Source: Escallonia rubra (Eukaryota; Streptophyta; Magnoliopsida; Escalloniales; Escalloniaceae). Taken from it: DNA of 64,000 bases. Where the stretch lies: positions 103,207 to 167,206 of the forward strand of contig JAVXUO010001297.1 in NCBI GenBank assembly GCA_033065855.1. Reading direction: 5' to 3'. Shown piece by piece: positions 1 to 11,416 of this stretch. The position numbers and the translations under genes were made by a program. Numbering within the stretch: position 1 is the first letter of the stretch; each line of letters opens with the position of its first letter. The notes beneath the pieces are model-generated. The model ran no database searches and was not told the origin of the DNA. It was given only the letters and a program-made list of their open reading frames with translations.

Positions 1-294
1 ATTCCATCAAGTATTGTTGTTTGACTCTGTTAGTTGTTGCTTGGATATCTTATCGTTTTTGCACCTTACTGAGCTATTTGAGGTCACCCTTTCACTTTAC
101 CTTGCCCCTTGCCACAAGTCATGAAAGTGACTAAGGATCCGTGTGACGGCGTTGGAGCTTTGAGATTCCTTTTTAGTTAATTAGATTGCAGTTTGTTTTA
201 AGAAATTTACCCGACAGTGGGTAATTTGATAGAATTGATTTCATATGATTGGTTTAGCCGCTGCGGTTAGTAAATTTTTTTTGTAACGGATTTT
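1..294. other. No recognisable feature
   Basis: I see no coding potential and no clear repeat boundary here. It flanks the diverged LTR that begins at about 295 and may be the target sequence of that element. Confidence 0.4.
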
Positions 295-2785
295 TAAGAG
301 AATACACTTGAAAGTGCCACAAAGAGTAAGTCTGTGTCAAATCATGTATGATCATGTGTATTAGATTAAGGATGGAACAAAGGCAAAGACTAAGGCGACC
401 TAGATAGAGCTCGATGAATGGCAACAAGGGCAAGGATGAGAAGTAAATAAGGAATGATAATCAAGAGTCTAGCATTGACCTCGATATGTCAAGGTCTAGA
501 TATAGGGTCTAGCTCTCAAGGTCCTTATTTTTCTACAACACTTTAGCTTTGAAGCTCTATGGCGAGAAAGAAAATTAGTTCTTCCCCAAATGAACTCTCA
601 ACACTTTAGCTTTGAAGCTCTATGGTGTGAAACAAAATTAGTTCTTCCCCAAATGAACTCTCAAAGTCCGCTATTATAGACACATGAAATTTCTTGTTAT
701 CAAATGACACGTAGCAATCACTGAGAGTGACACCATATGAGGGGACCACATGTGCTGAATTTTGACGAACTTGGATCATAAATTCATTCTGTCTCCTCCG
801 TACAACTTTATCAGTCTGTCTAAAAAGACTAACTCGCACAATACCAGTATGGTCAAAGAACCATCATTATACAGCTACCAGTCCAAAGCCCTTACTTGGA
901 TCCACATGCAGCTTCTCGAAAGTCTAAGAACCAGACAGTGGTACGGAACATACGAATCCCAACTACCATGCCAACTAGGCGACACCCTCTAGAGATACTC
1001 TCATCCAAGAATGACCTGAGAGTCATCATCCTTAGGGGTGGCAATCAGTGCTAGAGCACGTAGACTGGTCCTCGTACCACCCTAGCAAAGATAATGTATC
1101 AGTGGAGTCGCATATCCCATAGTGAGTCATTGTTCCAACATTCAAAATGCATCATGATAGTGTCCCAAAGGAGTCGCCTATCTGAAGGGTCATGGTAGAA
1201 TCCCAAAAGAGTTGCCAAAAGAAGAGTGTTCAAGTCGGAGCACTTAGAGCTCTCAGACAGAGATAGTATCCAAGGGTAATCACCCATGTTATGACGAGTA
1301 CTTGTGTTAAAGCACCTGTAGCACCAAGGTTGTCTAGAAAGATTTGTCTATCCTTTGTCGACATAGTGTGCCAAATGAGCCAACTACCTAACGCTCCGAG
1401 GTAGTGTCATAGAGGAGTCGCTTACCTGATAGAAAAAGAGTCCTCACGCCCCCTATTTGAAGCGTCGTAACGGACACAGTGACCCAATGGTCATAAGTCC
1501 CTATGCAGGAGCATTCACCATGGCCGAGGTAGTATCCTGGAGGAGTAGTCAACCTGACGGATCAAGGAAGTGCCCCAAAGTAACTACCTACCTGAAAGAG
1601 GAGGAGACATATTCCATAACATGGACTAACACTGAGTTTGTGGTGCTACGACAGAATTTCAAAGAGCCTCCATGCTTCCCGACCTTAAGAATGCTACAAA
1701 CGTCAAAGAGCGGGTCGAAACATATTCCATAACTAATTTAATGTGTGGAGCATGTGGTGAAAAAATGGACTAACACTGAGTTTGTGGTGCTACGACAGAA
1801 TTTCAAGGGGTACTCCTGCATAACTGAAGCAGCACATGGGCACGATAGGATGTATGAGGTACCAAGAGCACACTTAATGAAATTAACATTGGGGCAAGTG
1901 TTTTGCTGGGAAAGATACCATGGAGGAGGCGCATAGGCGCGGTTAATGGACGCGGTGCGAAGGACACAAATCGTGAGTACTGCATTCGAATGTAGTTGAG
2001 GGTCATTGTATGAGGGCACAACAATAGATGTAGTGCTAGGAAAGTGTAGCATGGAGGCGGCGGTCAACCATGGTCAGACATCATGATACGTGGGTGCTAC
2101 GATGATTGTAACGCAGCATAGAACAATTAAAGATCGGTTATGTATGGAGACCATCACTTGGTGTTGGTTAAGAAACCTAGCAGAAGCGCTCAACATAGGG
2201 GTACCCAAAGGAATGGGTGAGACCCCAAGAAAGGCGAATGCATGGAGAAGATGTGAAGATCCTCAAGGAAGGTGAACGCATGGATGGAGGGGTGGAGATG
2301 CCAAGGGACGTAAAAACATGGAAAAGGGGGTTGAGACCCCATTGAGGAGGAAAGGTTACTCTCATATTTTGGGTGGGAAGGGAGACGAAGCTCAAGGATG
2401 AGCAAATGAGACAACAAAAGGGAAGAGGATAAGACATTAAAGAGGTGGGACCTAGGCCAACCGCTTGGAGGGAAAGGTCTAAGGTCATCCAAGTGGATCT
2501 CAACCCCCTTCTAGCCCCTCTTCAAAAAGAAGACGCACGAGTTGACCCCAAAGCCAGGAGCCTACTATTAGCTCCCTTTTCTAAGGGGGAAGTCATGCTA
2601 GAACTGATTTTTAAGTAATTTTAGAAATAAATTGGTGCATCACATGACTTAGAGCATACGCTATGGATTGATCATATTGGTAGTTTTAAACTTTGAGCGT
2701 TGAATATATACTAACGTGTCTCAGAAAGCGAGACCCATAAGTGTTTAAAAAGGCATAGCCAAGATGGGCTAGCACACTTTATCCC
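295..2785 (-). repeat. Strongly diverged LTR of the large Tat-like family (minus orientation)
   Basis: Several blocks align by eye, in the same order, with the better preserved LTR at 59,017-61,185. The low end shares 'gtgccacaaag' near 315. A central block at about 800-1,030 shares the 'cagtccaaagcccttact' stretch and the following 'ggtcatc' context. A high-end block near 2,760-2,785 shares 'agccaagat'. Between about 1,100 and 1,600 a degenerate unit containing 'gagtcgcctacctg' recurs, in a place comparable to the minisatellite of the other LTRs. Ends are approximate and no target duplication is visible. It would be the 3' LTR of an old minus-strand element whose PMD gene begins downstream. 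Confidence 0.5.
1623..1807 (+). repeat. Short direct duplication inside the diverged LTR
   Basis: A 40-bp stretch beginning 'ggactaacactgag' occurs at 1,623 and again at 1,766. A shorter 'catattccataac' occurs upstream of both copies. This indicates an internal tandem duplication of roughly 110-140 bp followed by small indels. Confidence 0.75.
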
Positions 2786-3198
2786 CGTGAATCTTTTTCG
2801 ACATAGTTGTAAATACTCTTCCTTTGCTATCTCTGGCCACTAGACAAGAACCCACACATTGCTCATTCTCCAAGATTGATACATTGAGGGCAACTTTTCC
2901 TTATAGTTCTCAAGTGTTGAGATTTCTAGATTGTAATAACCTTGCAATCCTTTTTAATCATTCTCAACTAGCCTCTCCACATATGTAATATACTGCGTCG
3001 CATGTATTAATCTTCAATGTATTTTTATCAACACTAAAAATAAATAGTGGTCATTATGATTGCATATGAGTACCATAAATGATAATAAGTAACTCAAAGT
3101 TCAAACCATTCACTATCGGCACGACATTCTTCCACCACCAACCATCAAAGAACCTCCTTGGTACATGATGTATCACTATAGAAGGCCTTAGTGCACAA

Positions 3199-3260
<62 letters not shown>

Positions 3261-3899
3261 GCCCTGGGCATGGTAGAGCTAGAGCGAAAGTCAGTTCCTT
3301 ATAGTGGCAACACCGTATTGATGATAAAGCGGAGCCTTGGCCATTCATACTCAGATGTGCCAAAGGCTCTTTTATTTTTGAGAAATATCATTTGAACCCA
3401 TATACAGCATCCTCGAGGAGGGAAAGGAAAGATAACCCACCTCTTGCCCAGAGGGCTGATCCTACGCCATAGAGGAGGCTTTTAGGTAATGCCTAGGTTG
3501 GGGCTAAGTTTGGGGCACGTTGAATGACATTGACAATTCAAAAGTTGAGGCTAAATAATTTTCATATGTCGAACAACAAGAGAAATACCTTGCTTGGATG
3601 TAATTACATAATATCGAAGGTACCTTATAGAACTTTATAACGGCAACTATAAGTTCCCAAGGGGCAAATCGAGAGATTTATATTCCTTGGAGTGCCCTAT
3701 CAATGAGCACTGATCATGTGTCACCATCGCCCTATGGCAAGGCTTTTGATAATTCTAATGCACCTCTAATAGTGCCTAGTTCGGTCCATAGTTAGCTAGT
3801 GGATAGAGTTAATATGCCCTGGGCACCTGTGGCGTTCAAGGCTCAGAGTTACCCATAGGATGAGATTGGTCTAAATTAATTTAAGGTGATCCTCATATC
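2786..3899. other. Non-coding stretch between the diverged LTR and the first recognisable PMD segment
   Basis: No gene is recognised. By analogy with 47,783-48,590 in the 15-kb element, this is where the promoter and start of the PMD accessory gene would lie, but no convincing TATA box or start was identified. It contains an AT microsatellite. Confidence 0.35.
3201..3257. repeat. (AT)n microsatellite
   Basis: An uninterrupted AT dinucleotide run of about 57 bp. The open frame reading through it on the minus strand is a by-product of the repeat. Confidence 0.95.
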
Positions 3900-5705
3900 A
3901 AAGGAGATGATATGTCACTTGGACCTAGAGTTTTTTATCGACCAGAGGGTAAGAGGGTAAAAGGTTCCCAAGGACATTAATGGGACAAAATGCTCTACCA
4001 AGATGGAACGACCAGTTGTACACTTTTATCACCCAGTTAAAGTAAAGGCCCTACGCTGCTGGATGTGGCCATACTTAAGAGGCTACCAATGCTTTGGACA
4101 AAGGACCTTTTTATGGTGAAGTTGTCCTTGGCCAAAAAGTACACGCTAATGTGGATGCAACAGATCTTATTGGAGGATAAATTCATATAGGAAATGGAGC
4201 TACCTTGGTTGGGTGAGGTATTTTTAGTGAGTAAGGTGGCATGACCGGGGTGAACAAGGATGATCCTTTAGAATTCCATTTGGGGCCTTTGTTTTTGGAC
4301 AAGACATTTCAGCTAGAGGCTTAATTGGCTATGTTCTTATTGAGGCGAGTTTCAACTTTGCCTTGTAGTTGATAAGTATGTCATGTTATGTTTTATTCAT
4401 GTCTTTCCATGTGAAGAGTAGAACTTCACATTCTTAGAAAAATATCAGTTACTAGAGAAGACTTACTCCAATAGTTGGAAGCTCCCAAGGGCCGGGGGGA
4501 TGTTTATCCTTGATCTTAAACTCAACACTCTTCATAATTAGACTGTGATGCAGCTTAGGCCCGAGATACATGGGCACTCTGTATTCTCGACTTGGTCAAT
4601 TTACGAGTGAAAAGAGATGTTTTCACGATTTTACCAGGTTTTTGCATATGTAGACTGAATGTTCTTTAAAGCTACTTATATGAGAGTTTTGCGGAGAACC
4701 GGTTGGGTGGGTGCCCTAAACTATTCCCCCTGTCTAAGAAAAAAGCGAAGGTCCTATCCTGTGATGTTGAAGGTACCCATGGCATCCAGGTGATCATGTA
4801 GCCACCTGTATAAGGAGAAAAACATTGGGCTCCCTTACTTGACTGCAAAGATGCATATTTTTTGGTCTGACCACCGGTATCCGGACACCACATTGGGAGC
4901 CAACTAATCCGGGTTCAAGCCGGGTAGGCCACATGTGCGACAAAACTCTCCCTACCAAGTTTTTAACGCAGCTGCATTCTCAAGATTCGAACCCGAAACT
5001 TCTGGTTAAACTAGGACAGCCTTTTACCAGCTGACCTACACGCTTGGTGGTCTGCAAAGATGCATATTGCCCATCCTTTATGCTTCTGATCATAAGACCT
5101 TTGATAGACCTGTTTAGGGATAAGATTATCTAATTGTTGTGAACCTTGTGAGGCAGAAGGCCTTAACCCCATATACATCCATATTCGTAGGGTGGCTCCT
5201 TGTTCAAATGGATAATAGCTAGAAACCAACACATAGGTACAAACTCTATTGCTTTTCCTTGGTATTTGGCTACGACCTAGAGCCAACCAGTGGGTATGAA
5301 GTTTCGTGGACCGCGACCACCACAAATAGTTACACTTTGGCTGATAGATCTCGAGAGCAGCCTATCATTTATTATCCCTACTTTTCTAATGAACCCGACG
5401 TGACAATAGAGTAGGCGAGATGACAGGAGTTTTTTCGACCTCATTGTCAAGCACCTTAGTCGAGCATTTGCTATAATGAAGGTGGTAAGCATGTCGGCCA
5501 ATGACAAAGCATTAGAGCTAATAACAAAGTCTCATTCCCCAACCTCTGGGATATTGTTGTCTACTACTTATGAGGCTAGTGAGAGTGCCACCTTATAATG
5601 GGATTAAGGGATTCAGAGGTCATGATCATGTAGAGGGGGACAGTGTATCAGTATGCACTTAGGCAGGTTCCTGAATAGGTCTTAAGGCAGGGGGCAATCA
5701 AGAGG
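3900..5705 (+). pseudogene. Plant mobile domain (PMD) accessory gene, front and middle part, decayed
   Basis: The reading frame is broken many times but two islands match the PMD gene at 48.6-51.95 kb. Around 4,046-4,096 the plus strand encodes GPTLLDVAILKRLPML, against GPTLLDVLMLTGLPMH near 49,121. Around 5,263-5,330 it encodes FGYDLEPTSGYEVSW, against FGYDLEPSYGYRSPW near 50,138. A SINE is inserted at 4,860-5,051. The likely continuation of the same gene, an acidic region and a coiled-coil-like tail, is at 13,600-14,460 beyond a nested retrotransposon. PMD proteins are a plant family (PF10536) found both as nuclear host proteins (MAIN/MAIL) and inside transposons. This copy is clearly non-functional. 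Confidence 0.6.
4860..5051 (-). mobile_element. tRNA-derived SINE with 17-bp target-site duplication
   Basis: Read on the minus strand the element starts near 5,051, has an A-box-like GTAGGTCAGCTGGTAAAAG, a B-box GGGTTCGAATC (complement of 4,984-4,994), and ends GGTGGTCAGACC plus a short A-run. It is flanked by a perfect 17-bp direct repeat CTGCAAAGATGCATATT at 4,843-4,859 and 5,052-5,068. Length of about 192 bp, box order and A-tail fit plant tRNA-derived SINEs mobilised by LINE enzymes. It landed inside the PMD pseudogene. Confidence 0.85.
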
Positions 5706-5710
5706 CCTCT

Positions 5711-6474
5711 TGTTGGCACCAAATATTTTGACCAGTAGTATGCAGACACGTGGCACAGTAATAGCCATAGAAGAATGCATAAATAAAGGAAGTGGAAAAG
5801 AACACGGTTACAGTGTTACCGAATTATAAGGAGTAGATGAATGATGCAAAAAAAGCGGGAGAACCAAATATTTAAATAAGCCGTACAAGAAAGAGGAAAC
5901 CGCCAGTGAATGCCACGATCGATAGTGCACCATGGAAGTCGGCTAGTGGGAGCAAGAAAGAGGAAACCGCCAGTCAATGCCACGATCGATAGTGCACCAC
6001 GGAAGTTGGAATTTTAAAGTAAATCGCAATGAACACGATTAAGGAGTTTTCAGAAGTCATGAAGATCGAGATAAAAGATGACAGTTACCAAGGAAAGGCA
6101 GTTACAGACATTATCAAGTATAAAACAGATGAAAGGTAACAGAGAAAGAGGTCGTCAATCCATCCAACTACATTTCGATTAAGAAAATAACTTAGATAGC
6201 CTGCATATTTCCCTTGTAAAGAAGTCTTTAGATGATTTGTGTAGCTTCGATAGGAAGCATAGTTCGTTGTAAGAATTGTGTTCGAATCACGATCACAGTT
6301 GTATTTGTAATTCAAGTGGCGCGCATCAATTATGGATTTAGTTAGCCTTCTGTTATTAGTGAGTTTTCCTTTTTAGTGAAGTCCTCAGGCTCGTGGTAAA
6401 AAAAAATCCCACGCTGTTCATCGCTTGCATCGTCGGCACGCGATCGATAGTGAGTTTGCCCAGCAGCGCAAACA
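5711..6474 (+). repeat. Candidate 5' LTR of the truncated Tat element
   Basis: It begins TGTTGG at 5,711 and ends ...AACA at 6,474, directly followed by a primer-binding-site-like TTGGCACGCCCAGTGGGACC. It contains a TATA-like 'tatttaaataa' near 5,868 and a 67-bp tandem duplication starting at 5,886 and 5,953. No matching 3' LTR was found in the window, so the boundaries rest on the TG...CA ends and the PBS only. Confidence 0.6.
5886..6010 (+). repeat. Two-copy 67-bp tandem repeat in the LTR
   Basis: The unit beginning 'caagaaagaggaaaccgcc' occurs at 5,886 and 5,953 with very few differences. Confidence 0.85.
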
Positions 6475-6494
6475 TTGGCACGCCCAGTGGGACC
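6475..6494 (+). promoter_or_regulatory. Primer-binding site of the truncated Tat element
   Basis: TTGGCACGCCCAGTGGGACC lies immediately after the proposed LTR end and 22 bp before the gag start codon at 6,516. The form (TGG followed by a tRNA 3'-end complement) is usual for plant Ty3/gypsy elements. I cannot assign the tRNA with certainty. Confidence 0.6.
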
Positions 6495-6515
6495 AGGTAA
6501 CTAAAAAAGAAAACT

Positions 6516-7061
6516 ATGCCCAGCACACGGAGCAATGTTGTGAGGCGAAATGGTACAACTAATGGTATCGAGAATTCAAACACCAACAACAATGGTAATG
6601 GTTCAGAAGAAACAAGAAATAATCAAGCCCTTAACGGCTTGAATGGAACTGAAAATATGAACGCTAACGTTCAAGATTCAGGAAATTTCAATGGAGGAAG
6701 CTCCAGTGACAGTGGAAGTCTTAACCTGGGGATGCCGAATATCGATCACAGTAGCCAAACTTTGGCACAGATAATGGACCAGGTTAGTTCATCAAACCAA
6801 GAAGTTAAAGATATGGTATCTAGGTTTATGATTATTATGGAAAATCAGACTCTGTCTTTAAATAAATTGATTACTGAGCAGAGTCAGTTTGGTTCTAAAT
6901 TAGTAGAAGAAGTAAAGCGAGCTTCAGAGGAAAGAAATACCTCTAAAAAAGAAACTGGTAAGAGGTTTGTCAGGAGAAATCCAAAAATAGACTGCTTCTA
7001 TTGCCAAAATAGTAAATTCGAAAATGCAAAAGGGGAAAGCCCCTATTATCGACCATGTTGA
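6516..7061 (+). pseudogene. gag, N-terminal part (Tat element)
   Basis: The open frame begins with ATG 22 bp after the PBS and runs 181 codons to a stop. It encodes an asparagine/serine/glycine-rich leader, then a segment at about residues 85-150 with heptad-like leucines that may form a coiled coil. The short cysteine-containing tail before the stop is not a clear zinc knuckle. The gag core resumes in another open frame at 7,419, so the gag gene is broken between 7,061 and 7,419 by stops and a homopolymer G run at about 7,181-7,190. Confidence 0.6.
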
Positions 7062-7418
7062 TTCTTTGGAGATCGATGGGTCTCCGATAAGGATCGAAAT
7101 GCTGTAAAACAAGCAAATGGTTTAAGCTCAAATCAACCACATGATTCTGGTTGGTACATTCCTGCATCGATCGACGGAGGGGGGGGGGGGAATGGGCCAA
7201 ATAGGAAAGAAACAGGAGGAAGTGGAACCAAGAATCCTGCTACATGGCCTAATAATATCAACATCCCTAGAAATGGGAACAACCAGCATCATGCTAATCA
7301 GGGAGTAGGGGGCACTTACGCTCCTCCTCATAAGAGGAATTAAGAAAAAGTGAATACGTTTGAAAACCCAATGTTTGAAGAGACAACCGATAACGGTTAA
7401 ATAAACAATAGAGAGAAG

Positions 7419-8117
7419 GTGAGTTACAAACCTTTACCCCACAGACCACACGAATTCCATCGAGTTGGAATGGGCCAAGTGCCTCATTTTCCACATGAAT
7501 TTCATCGAGTCGAAATGAATCAGATGCCACAATTTCCTCATGAATTTCCACGAGTTGGAATGGGTCAGGGATACAGGCCTATTGATAGGCCTTTATATCG
7601 AAAGCCATACCCTGATGATATCGATCAGTCGGAAATACCTAGGGGGCAAAGATCCCAGAATTCAGTATTTTCCATGGTGAAGGAAACCAGTCGACCATCG
7701 AACACATTGCTAGGTTTACCTTTCAATGTGGGGACTTGGGCCAAGTTGAAATGGTTTCAATATTCATTAACTAGCGTAGCATTCTCATGGTTCGCAAATT
7801 TGCCACCTAATTCAGTGTTCTCTTTTAGAGACATGGAAGCTCTATTCCATGCTCAATTTTTTAAAATAGAACCTGAAATTTCATTGGCTGATTTGGCTAG
7901 GCTGAAACAACATTCAGGAGAAAATGCTAAACAGTTTTTGGAAAGGTTCAAAACATTAAAAAATAAATGCCATTTTCAAATGTCAGAATCAGAATTGGCA
8001 AATTTAGCTCTCAATGGCCTAGATCTCAAAATTAGAAAAAAATTCGAGGGAATGGAGTTTAGAAATATTTTTGAGTTATCGTCCAGAGTGACTCGATATG
8101 AAACTTTGTTGAGATAA
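7419..8117 (+). pseudogene. gag, core (Retrotrans_gag) part
   Basis: The frame is open for 232 codons. The first about 55 residues hold three near-copies of a motif around HEFHRVGMGQ, then comes the gag core: a segment with LKWFQYSLTSVAFSWFANLP, SFRDMEALFHAQFF and a leucine-rich helix block ending VTRYETLLR. These are the usual landmarks of the retrotransposon gag family (PF03732), which forms the particle that packages the RNA. No initiator ATG is needed because it continues the upstream gag frame, now broken. It stops at 8,117 without the classical CCHC knuckle. Confidence 0.75.
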
Positions 8118-8474
8118 GAGCGGATTAAGAAAAATTCTTCTATGGGAACTTATTACCAAGATCCCATCGATCTAGAGGTAGACGCTGCAGAGACGGTTGG
8201 GAAAAAACCAGTCACATGTGATACTTTGGTTAAGGTCAAAAATTCCATCAGCTTGTCTTCGAGACAACCAAACTAGTTGAATCCATCGCCTCCACTGAGA
8301 AAATACTCATTTGATATAAATCAAGCAGATCAGATTTTTTATCATCTTTTGCAGATTAAATTCATTCAGTTGCAGGGACCTCTTCAAATACCAAAGGATA
8401 AGAAGTCAAAATTCTGTAAGTGACACAATACTATTAGTCATAATACTAACAATTGTGTTATTTTTCGAAATGCG

Positions 8475-8909
8475 GTGCAGGATCAAATCGAAGCCGGACT
8501 TCTCAAATTTGTGGACAAAGACAAAGAGGTGATGGAAGTGGACAGTGACCCTTTTCCAGAGATGGTGCTCGATATAAATATGGTATCGATGGACTACAGC
8601 CCAGTTGATTGTTCAAGCGAGGATGATAGTTCTGGTAATGACAATTTCAAGATGAGGAAGCCATTAGAAAGAGACTGTAACAGGAAGGAAACTAAAGGTA
8701 TGTTGAGTTCAGAATATGATACAGGCAAGATATTCAGCCATGGAAACAGAAAAAAGGAAAATTTTCTATGGGCCGATGAAGAAAGCAGTTCCAATAAGAA
8801 AAGTGTGAATATGAAGATGGGCACTTCTGTCTCCAAAATCGGACCGATAGGAGAGCCAATATGTCAGAGTTATGGTTCCTCTAGGGAATGGACAGAAAAA
8901 ATGCAATAA
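8475..8909 (+). pseudogene. gag-protease linker segment, part 1 (interrupted by hAT element)
   Basis: A 144-codon open frame rich in acidic residues and serine, with no domain I recognise. It lies between gag core and protease. The same linker continues after the hAT-type insertion at 9,006-10,152, ending at 10,604. Position suggests it belongs to the element's polyprotein. Function is unknown. Confidence 0.4.
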
Positions 8910-8997
8910 AAAGAGCATCTGATCAAAGATAAGATACGCCGATAAATAACACTAGAAGACAGACCAAGGAAATCGGAGTTCTTCAGGTCAGGCATGA

Positions 8998-9005
8998 ACT
9001 TTAGA
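8998..9005 (+). repeat. Left 8-bp target-site duplication of the hAT-type element
   Basis: ACTTTAGA, repeated exactly at 10,153-10,160 on the other side of the insertion. Confidence 0.95.
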
Positions 9006-10152
9006 TAGAGATGTCATTTGGGCCGGGCGGCCCGCGGGCCGGCCCGTTTTGGCCCGGTTTTGGCCCGGGCTGGCCCGGCCCCTTGCATGAACAGTAACGG
9101 CCCGCTGAAAGAGGGCCTGGGGCCTGGGCCTGGACCAGGCCGAGAAATCTGGGGAAAATGGCCCGGCCCGGCCCGGTTTGGCCCGGCCCGGGTGTGGCCC
9201 GGTTTGGCCCGGATTTGGCCCTTTTTTGGCCCCACTTTTTTTTGAAAATCTAGCTTTTCCCCCCCTTTCTTCCACCCCTTTTCCAAAATTCCACATACAT
9301 TATTATTTTGATTGTTAGAGTTTTAAGAATAATTTTTTTTCATATATATAAAATAAATTTTTACAAGCAAAAAATATATATTTTAAAAGGAAGGGATAGC
9401 ATCCTGCATCAAGCATCTTGTCTTTTTGCCTTATATTATTTTCTTCTATAAGACTTGATGACCTTGAGCGATGTTTGGTTAGATTTAAGAGAGGCTTATG
9501 CCTCATATTGGCAATCATTTTACCTTAACAGTAGTCAGCCTTTAAATTGAATGGATAAGAGATGGAAGGAAATTGCAGTCAGCCGTTAAATTCTTTTGAT
9601 CTTGTCTTTTCTTCAAAAGTCCTGCAAAATTACTTAACTACTAAGCCTCTTCTATGAGAAAGGAAATACCTATAGTGGTTATGATCTTCCATAAGTGGTC
9701 TGGTTAGAGTTTTCAAAAGGTGCACACTGCATAGGCCTTGGGAAAGAGTCAAAGAAGTTTATACCCATTAAATGAAATTAAAGTTAGACGGAACAACCAT
9801 TATATTTCTTCCAGATGGGACTACAGCTATAACAAGGCATCGCAACTCATCTGTTTTTAATCCGCACTTCTTTCTTCTTTATAGTTGACGAGGATCGTAT
9901 AAATAAATTTCTATGTAAATTGTTATGTGTTAAAATTGAATAACATGAGAAAAAAAAAAAAAAGGGCCTGGGCCCGGCCCAAGCCCGGCCCTAAATATTG
10001 GGCTTAGGGCCTGGGCCTGGACCAGGCCTAGAATTCATTGCGCCCGGCCCGGCCCGTTTTCACCCTCCCTTGGCCCGGCCCCGGCCCGGCCCGTTTGCAG
10101 GCCCGATGGGCTTGGGCTGGGCCGGCCCAAGCCCGGCCCTTTGACATCTCTA
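9006..10152. mobile_element. Non-autonomous hAT-type element with GGCCCG subterminal arrays
   Basis: Perfect 11-bp terminal inverted repeats TAGAGATGTCA / TGACATCTCTA bound a 1,147-bp insertion flanked by an 8-bp duplication, ACTTTAGA. TIR form and 8-bp duplication are diagnostic of hAT transposons. Both ends are packed with GGCCCGGCCC-type repeats (about 9,020-9,235 and 9,965-10,140), likely transposase-binding sites. The middle is AT-rich and non-coding. No transposase is encoded, so mobilisation would need a partner in trans. Apparent open frames across the GC-rich ends are low-complexity artefacts. Confidence 0.93.
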
Positions 10153-10160
10153 ACTTTAGA
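10153..10160 (+). repeat. Right 8-bp target-site duplication of the hAT-type element
   Basis: ACTTTAGA, identical to 8,998-9,005. Confidence 0.95.
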
Positions 10161-10604
10161 CAGCCAAATATGGCTAATAAAGTTATCTATCAAAACAACA
10201 TAGTGGCTGGGCATTTTGGTTCAAAGATCGTAAAACTAAGATCTGGACCATTTCATCCAACATATGTGTCCCAAAATTACAAAGGAAAAAATCCTATACC
10301 TGCCGGACAAAGAAATGAATATCGGGTGATGCGAAGATACCTAGAAGAATCTAGGATGTTGAAACCAAAAATTCCTTCTGATGAAGATTGGCATACAGTT
10401 GGACAAGAGAAGGTTCCTTTCAATGAAACATATCAAGGTTTAAGTCGAACACAAAAGCGTCGGGTTCAAAGGAAGTTCGCAGCCATAATGCAAAGAGAAT
10501 TAAAGATCAAACAAGCCCAGCTTGAAAGGGGGAAGTGGACTTGGACAAGAGAAGAAGAGGGTGTGAACTTAGCTGAAGTTCAACTTAAGAAACAGACAAA
10601 ATAA
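10161..10604 (+). pseudogene. gag-protease linker segment, part 2
   Basis: The retrotransposon sequence resumes after the hAT-type insertion. The open frame (which by chance also reads into the hAT end) encodes a basic segment with VKLRSGPFHPTYV and GLSRTQKRRVQRKFAAIMQ, a stretch commonly present upstream of the protease in plant Tat polyproteins. A stop at 10,602-10,604 separates it from the protease frame. Confidence 0.5.
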
Positions 10605-10777
10605 GAGTTTCTTTAGGCAATGATTGCAAAAGGAAAATTTCAACCACTTGAGCAAATGTCGGTTGGTAAAGAAGAAAAGATGGATACTCACGAAGGAGAA
10701 AGGGTGAAGAAGGTTAAAAGGTAGAAACCAAAAGAAGGGTATTCTATGGAGAACATGAAACAAGTATCGATTGCAAT

Positions 10778-11416
10778 ATGGTGTTTGTTCTTCCTCTCAC
10801 ACTTGAAGCAAAAGAAAAGCAAATGGTTCAAGACGAAGAAGATGTGGAGGATGAAAAAGCACCAGTACCAAATAGCTTTGCAGTTGAAGAAGGGGATATA
10901 ATAGCAAGTGAAATAAGCCAAAATCATTCAGACAAAGGAATAATGATCGATCGTGGAAACAGAATCATATTGACCAAACCAGATCTTCAAAAAACAAGGC
11001 ATTTGAAGCCTTTTCTTATCTCCATACTGATGGATGGTCAACCAGTGGCCATAGTATTGGTCGATAATGGAGCAGCGGTAAACATTTTACCCACCAGAAT
11101 GCTGAGGAAACTATGTAAAGATGAAAAAGATATGATTCCCTCTGAGATCATGGTATGTAACTTTGTAGGAGGAATTTCCAAACCAAAAGGTGTGGTCCCA
11201 ATCGAATTGACCGTTGGAAAGAAAATAAAGATGTCACCATTCTTTGTTATCGATTCTTCTTCGAGTTTCAACACTTTGCTTGGAAGAGATTGGATACATG
11301 TAAATGGCTGTATACCATCATCACTTCATCAGGTTTTAATATTCTGGAGGGAAGAGAAAAATGGCAAGAAGGTGGCTGAATTAGTTTGGGTTGATGACAA
11401 GCCATTTCTGGCATAG
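10778..11416 (+). pseudogene. Retropepsin-type aspartic protease (Tat element)
   Basis: 212 codons. The flap and active-site region shows PVAIVLVDNGAAVNILPTRM at about residues 93-112, then a conserved body ending FNTLLGRDWIHVNGCIPSSL, the usual end of the plant retrotransposon protease. The catalytic triplet reads D-N-G where DSG or DTG is expected, which would probably inactivate it. The protease normally cuts the Gag-Pol polyprotein. Frame breaks lie upstream and downstream. Confidence 0.75.

Noticed and set aside
4984-5043. tRNA gene on the minus strand
   Set aside because: A- and B-box-like sequences are present, but the segment cannot fold as a tRNA, and it lies inside a SINE with target duplication and A-tail.
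9014-9296. Proline/glycine-rich open frames near 9.0-9.3 kb and the start of the frame at 10,038
   Set aside because: They read through GGCCCG arrays of the hAT-type element. Coding by chance.
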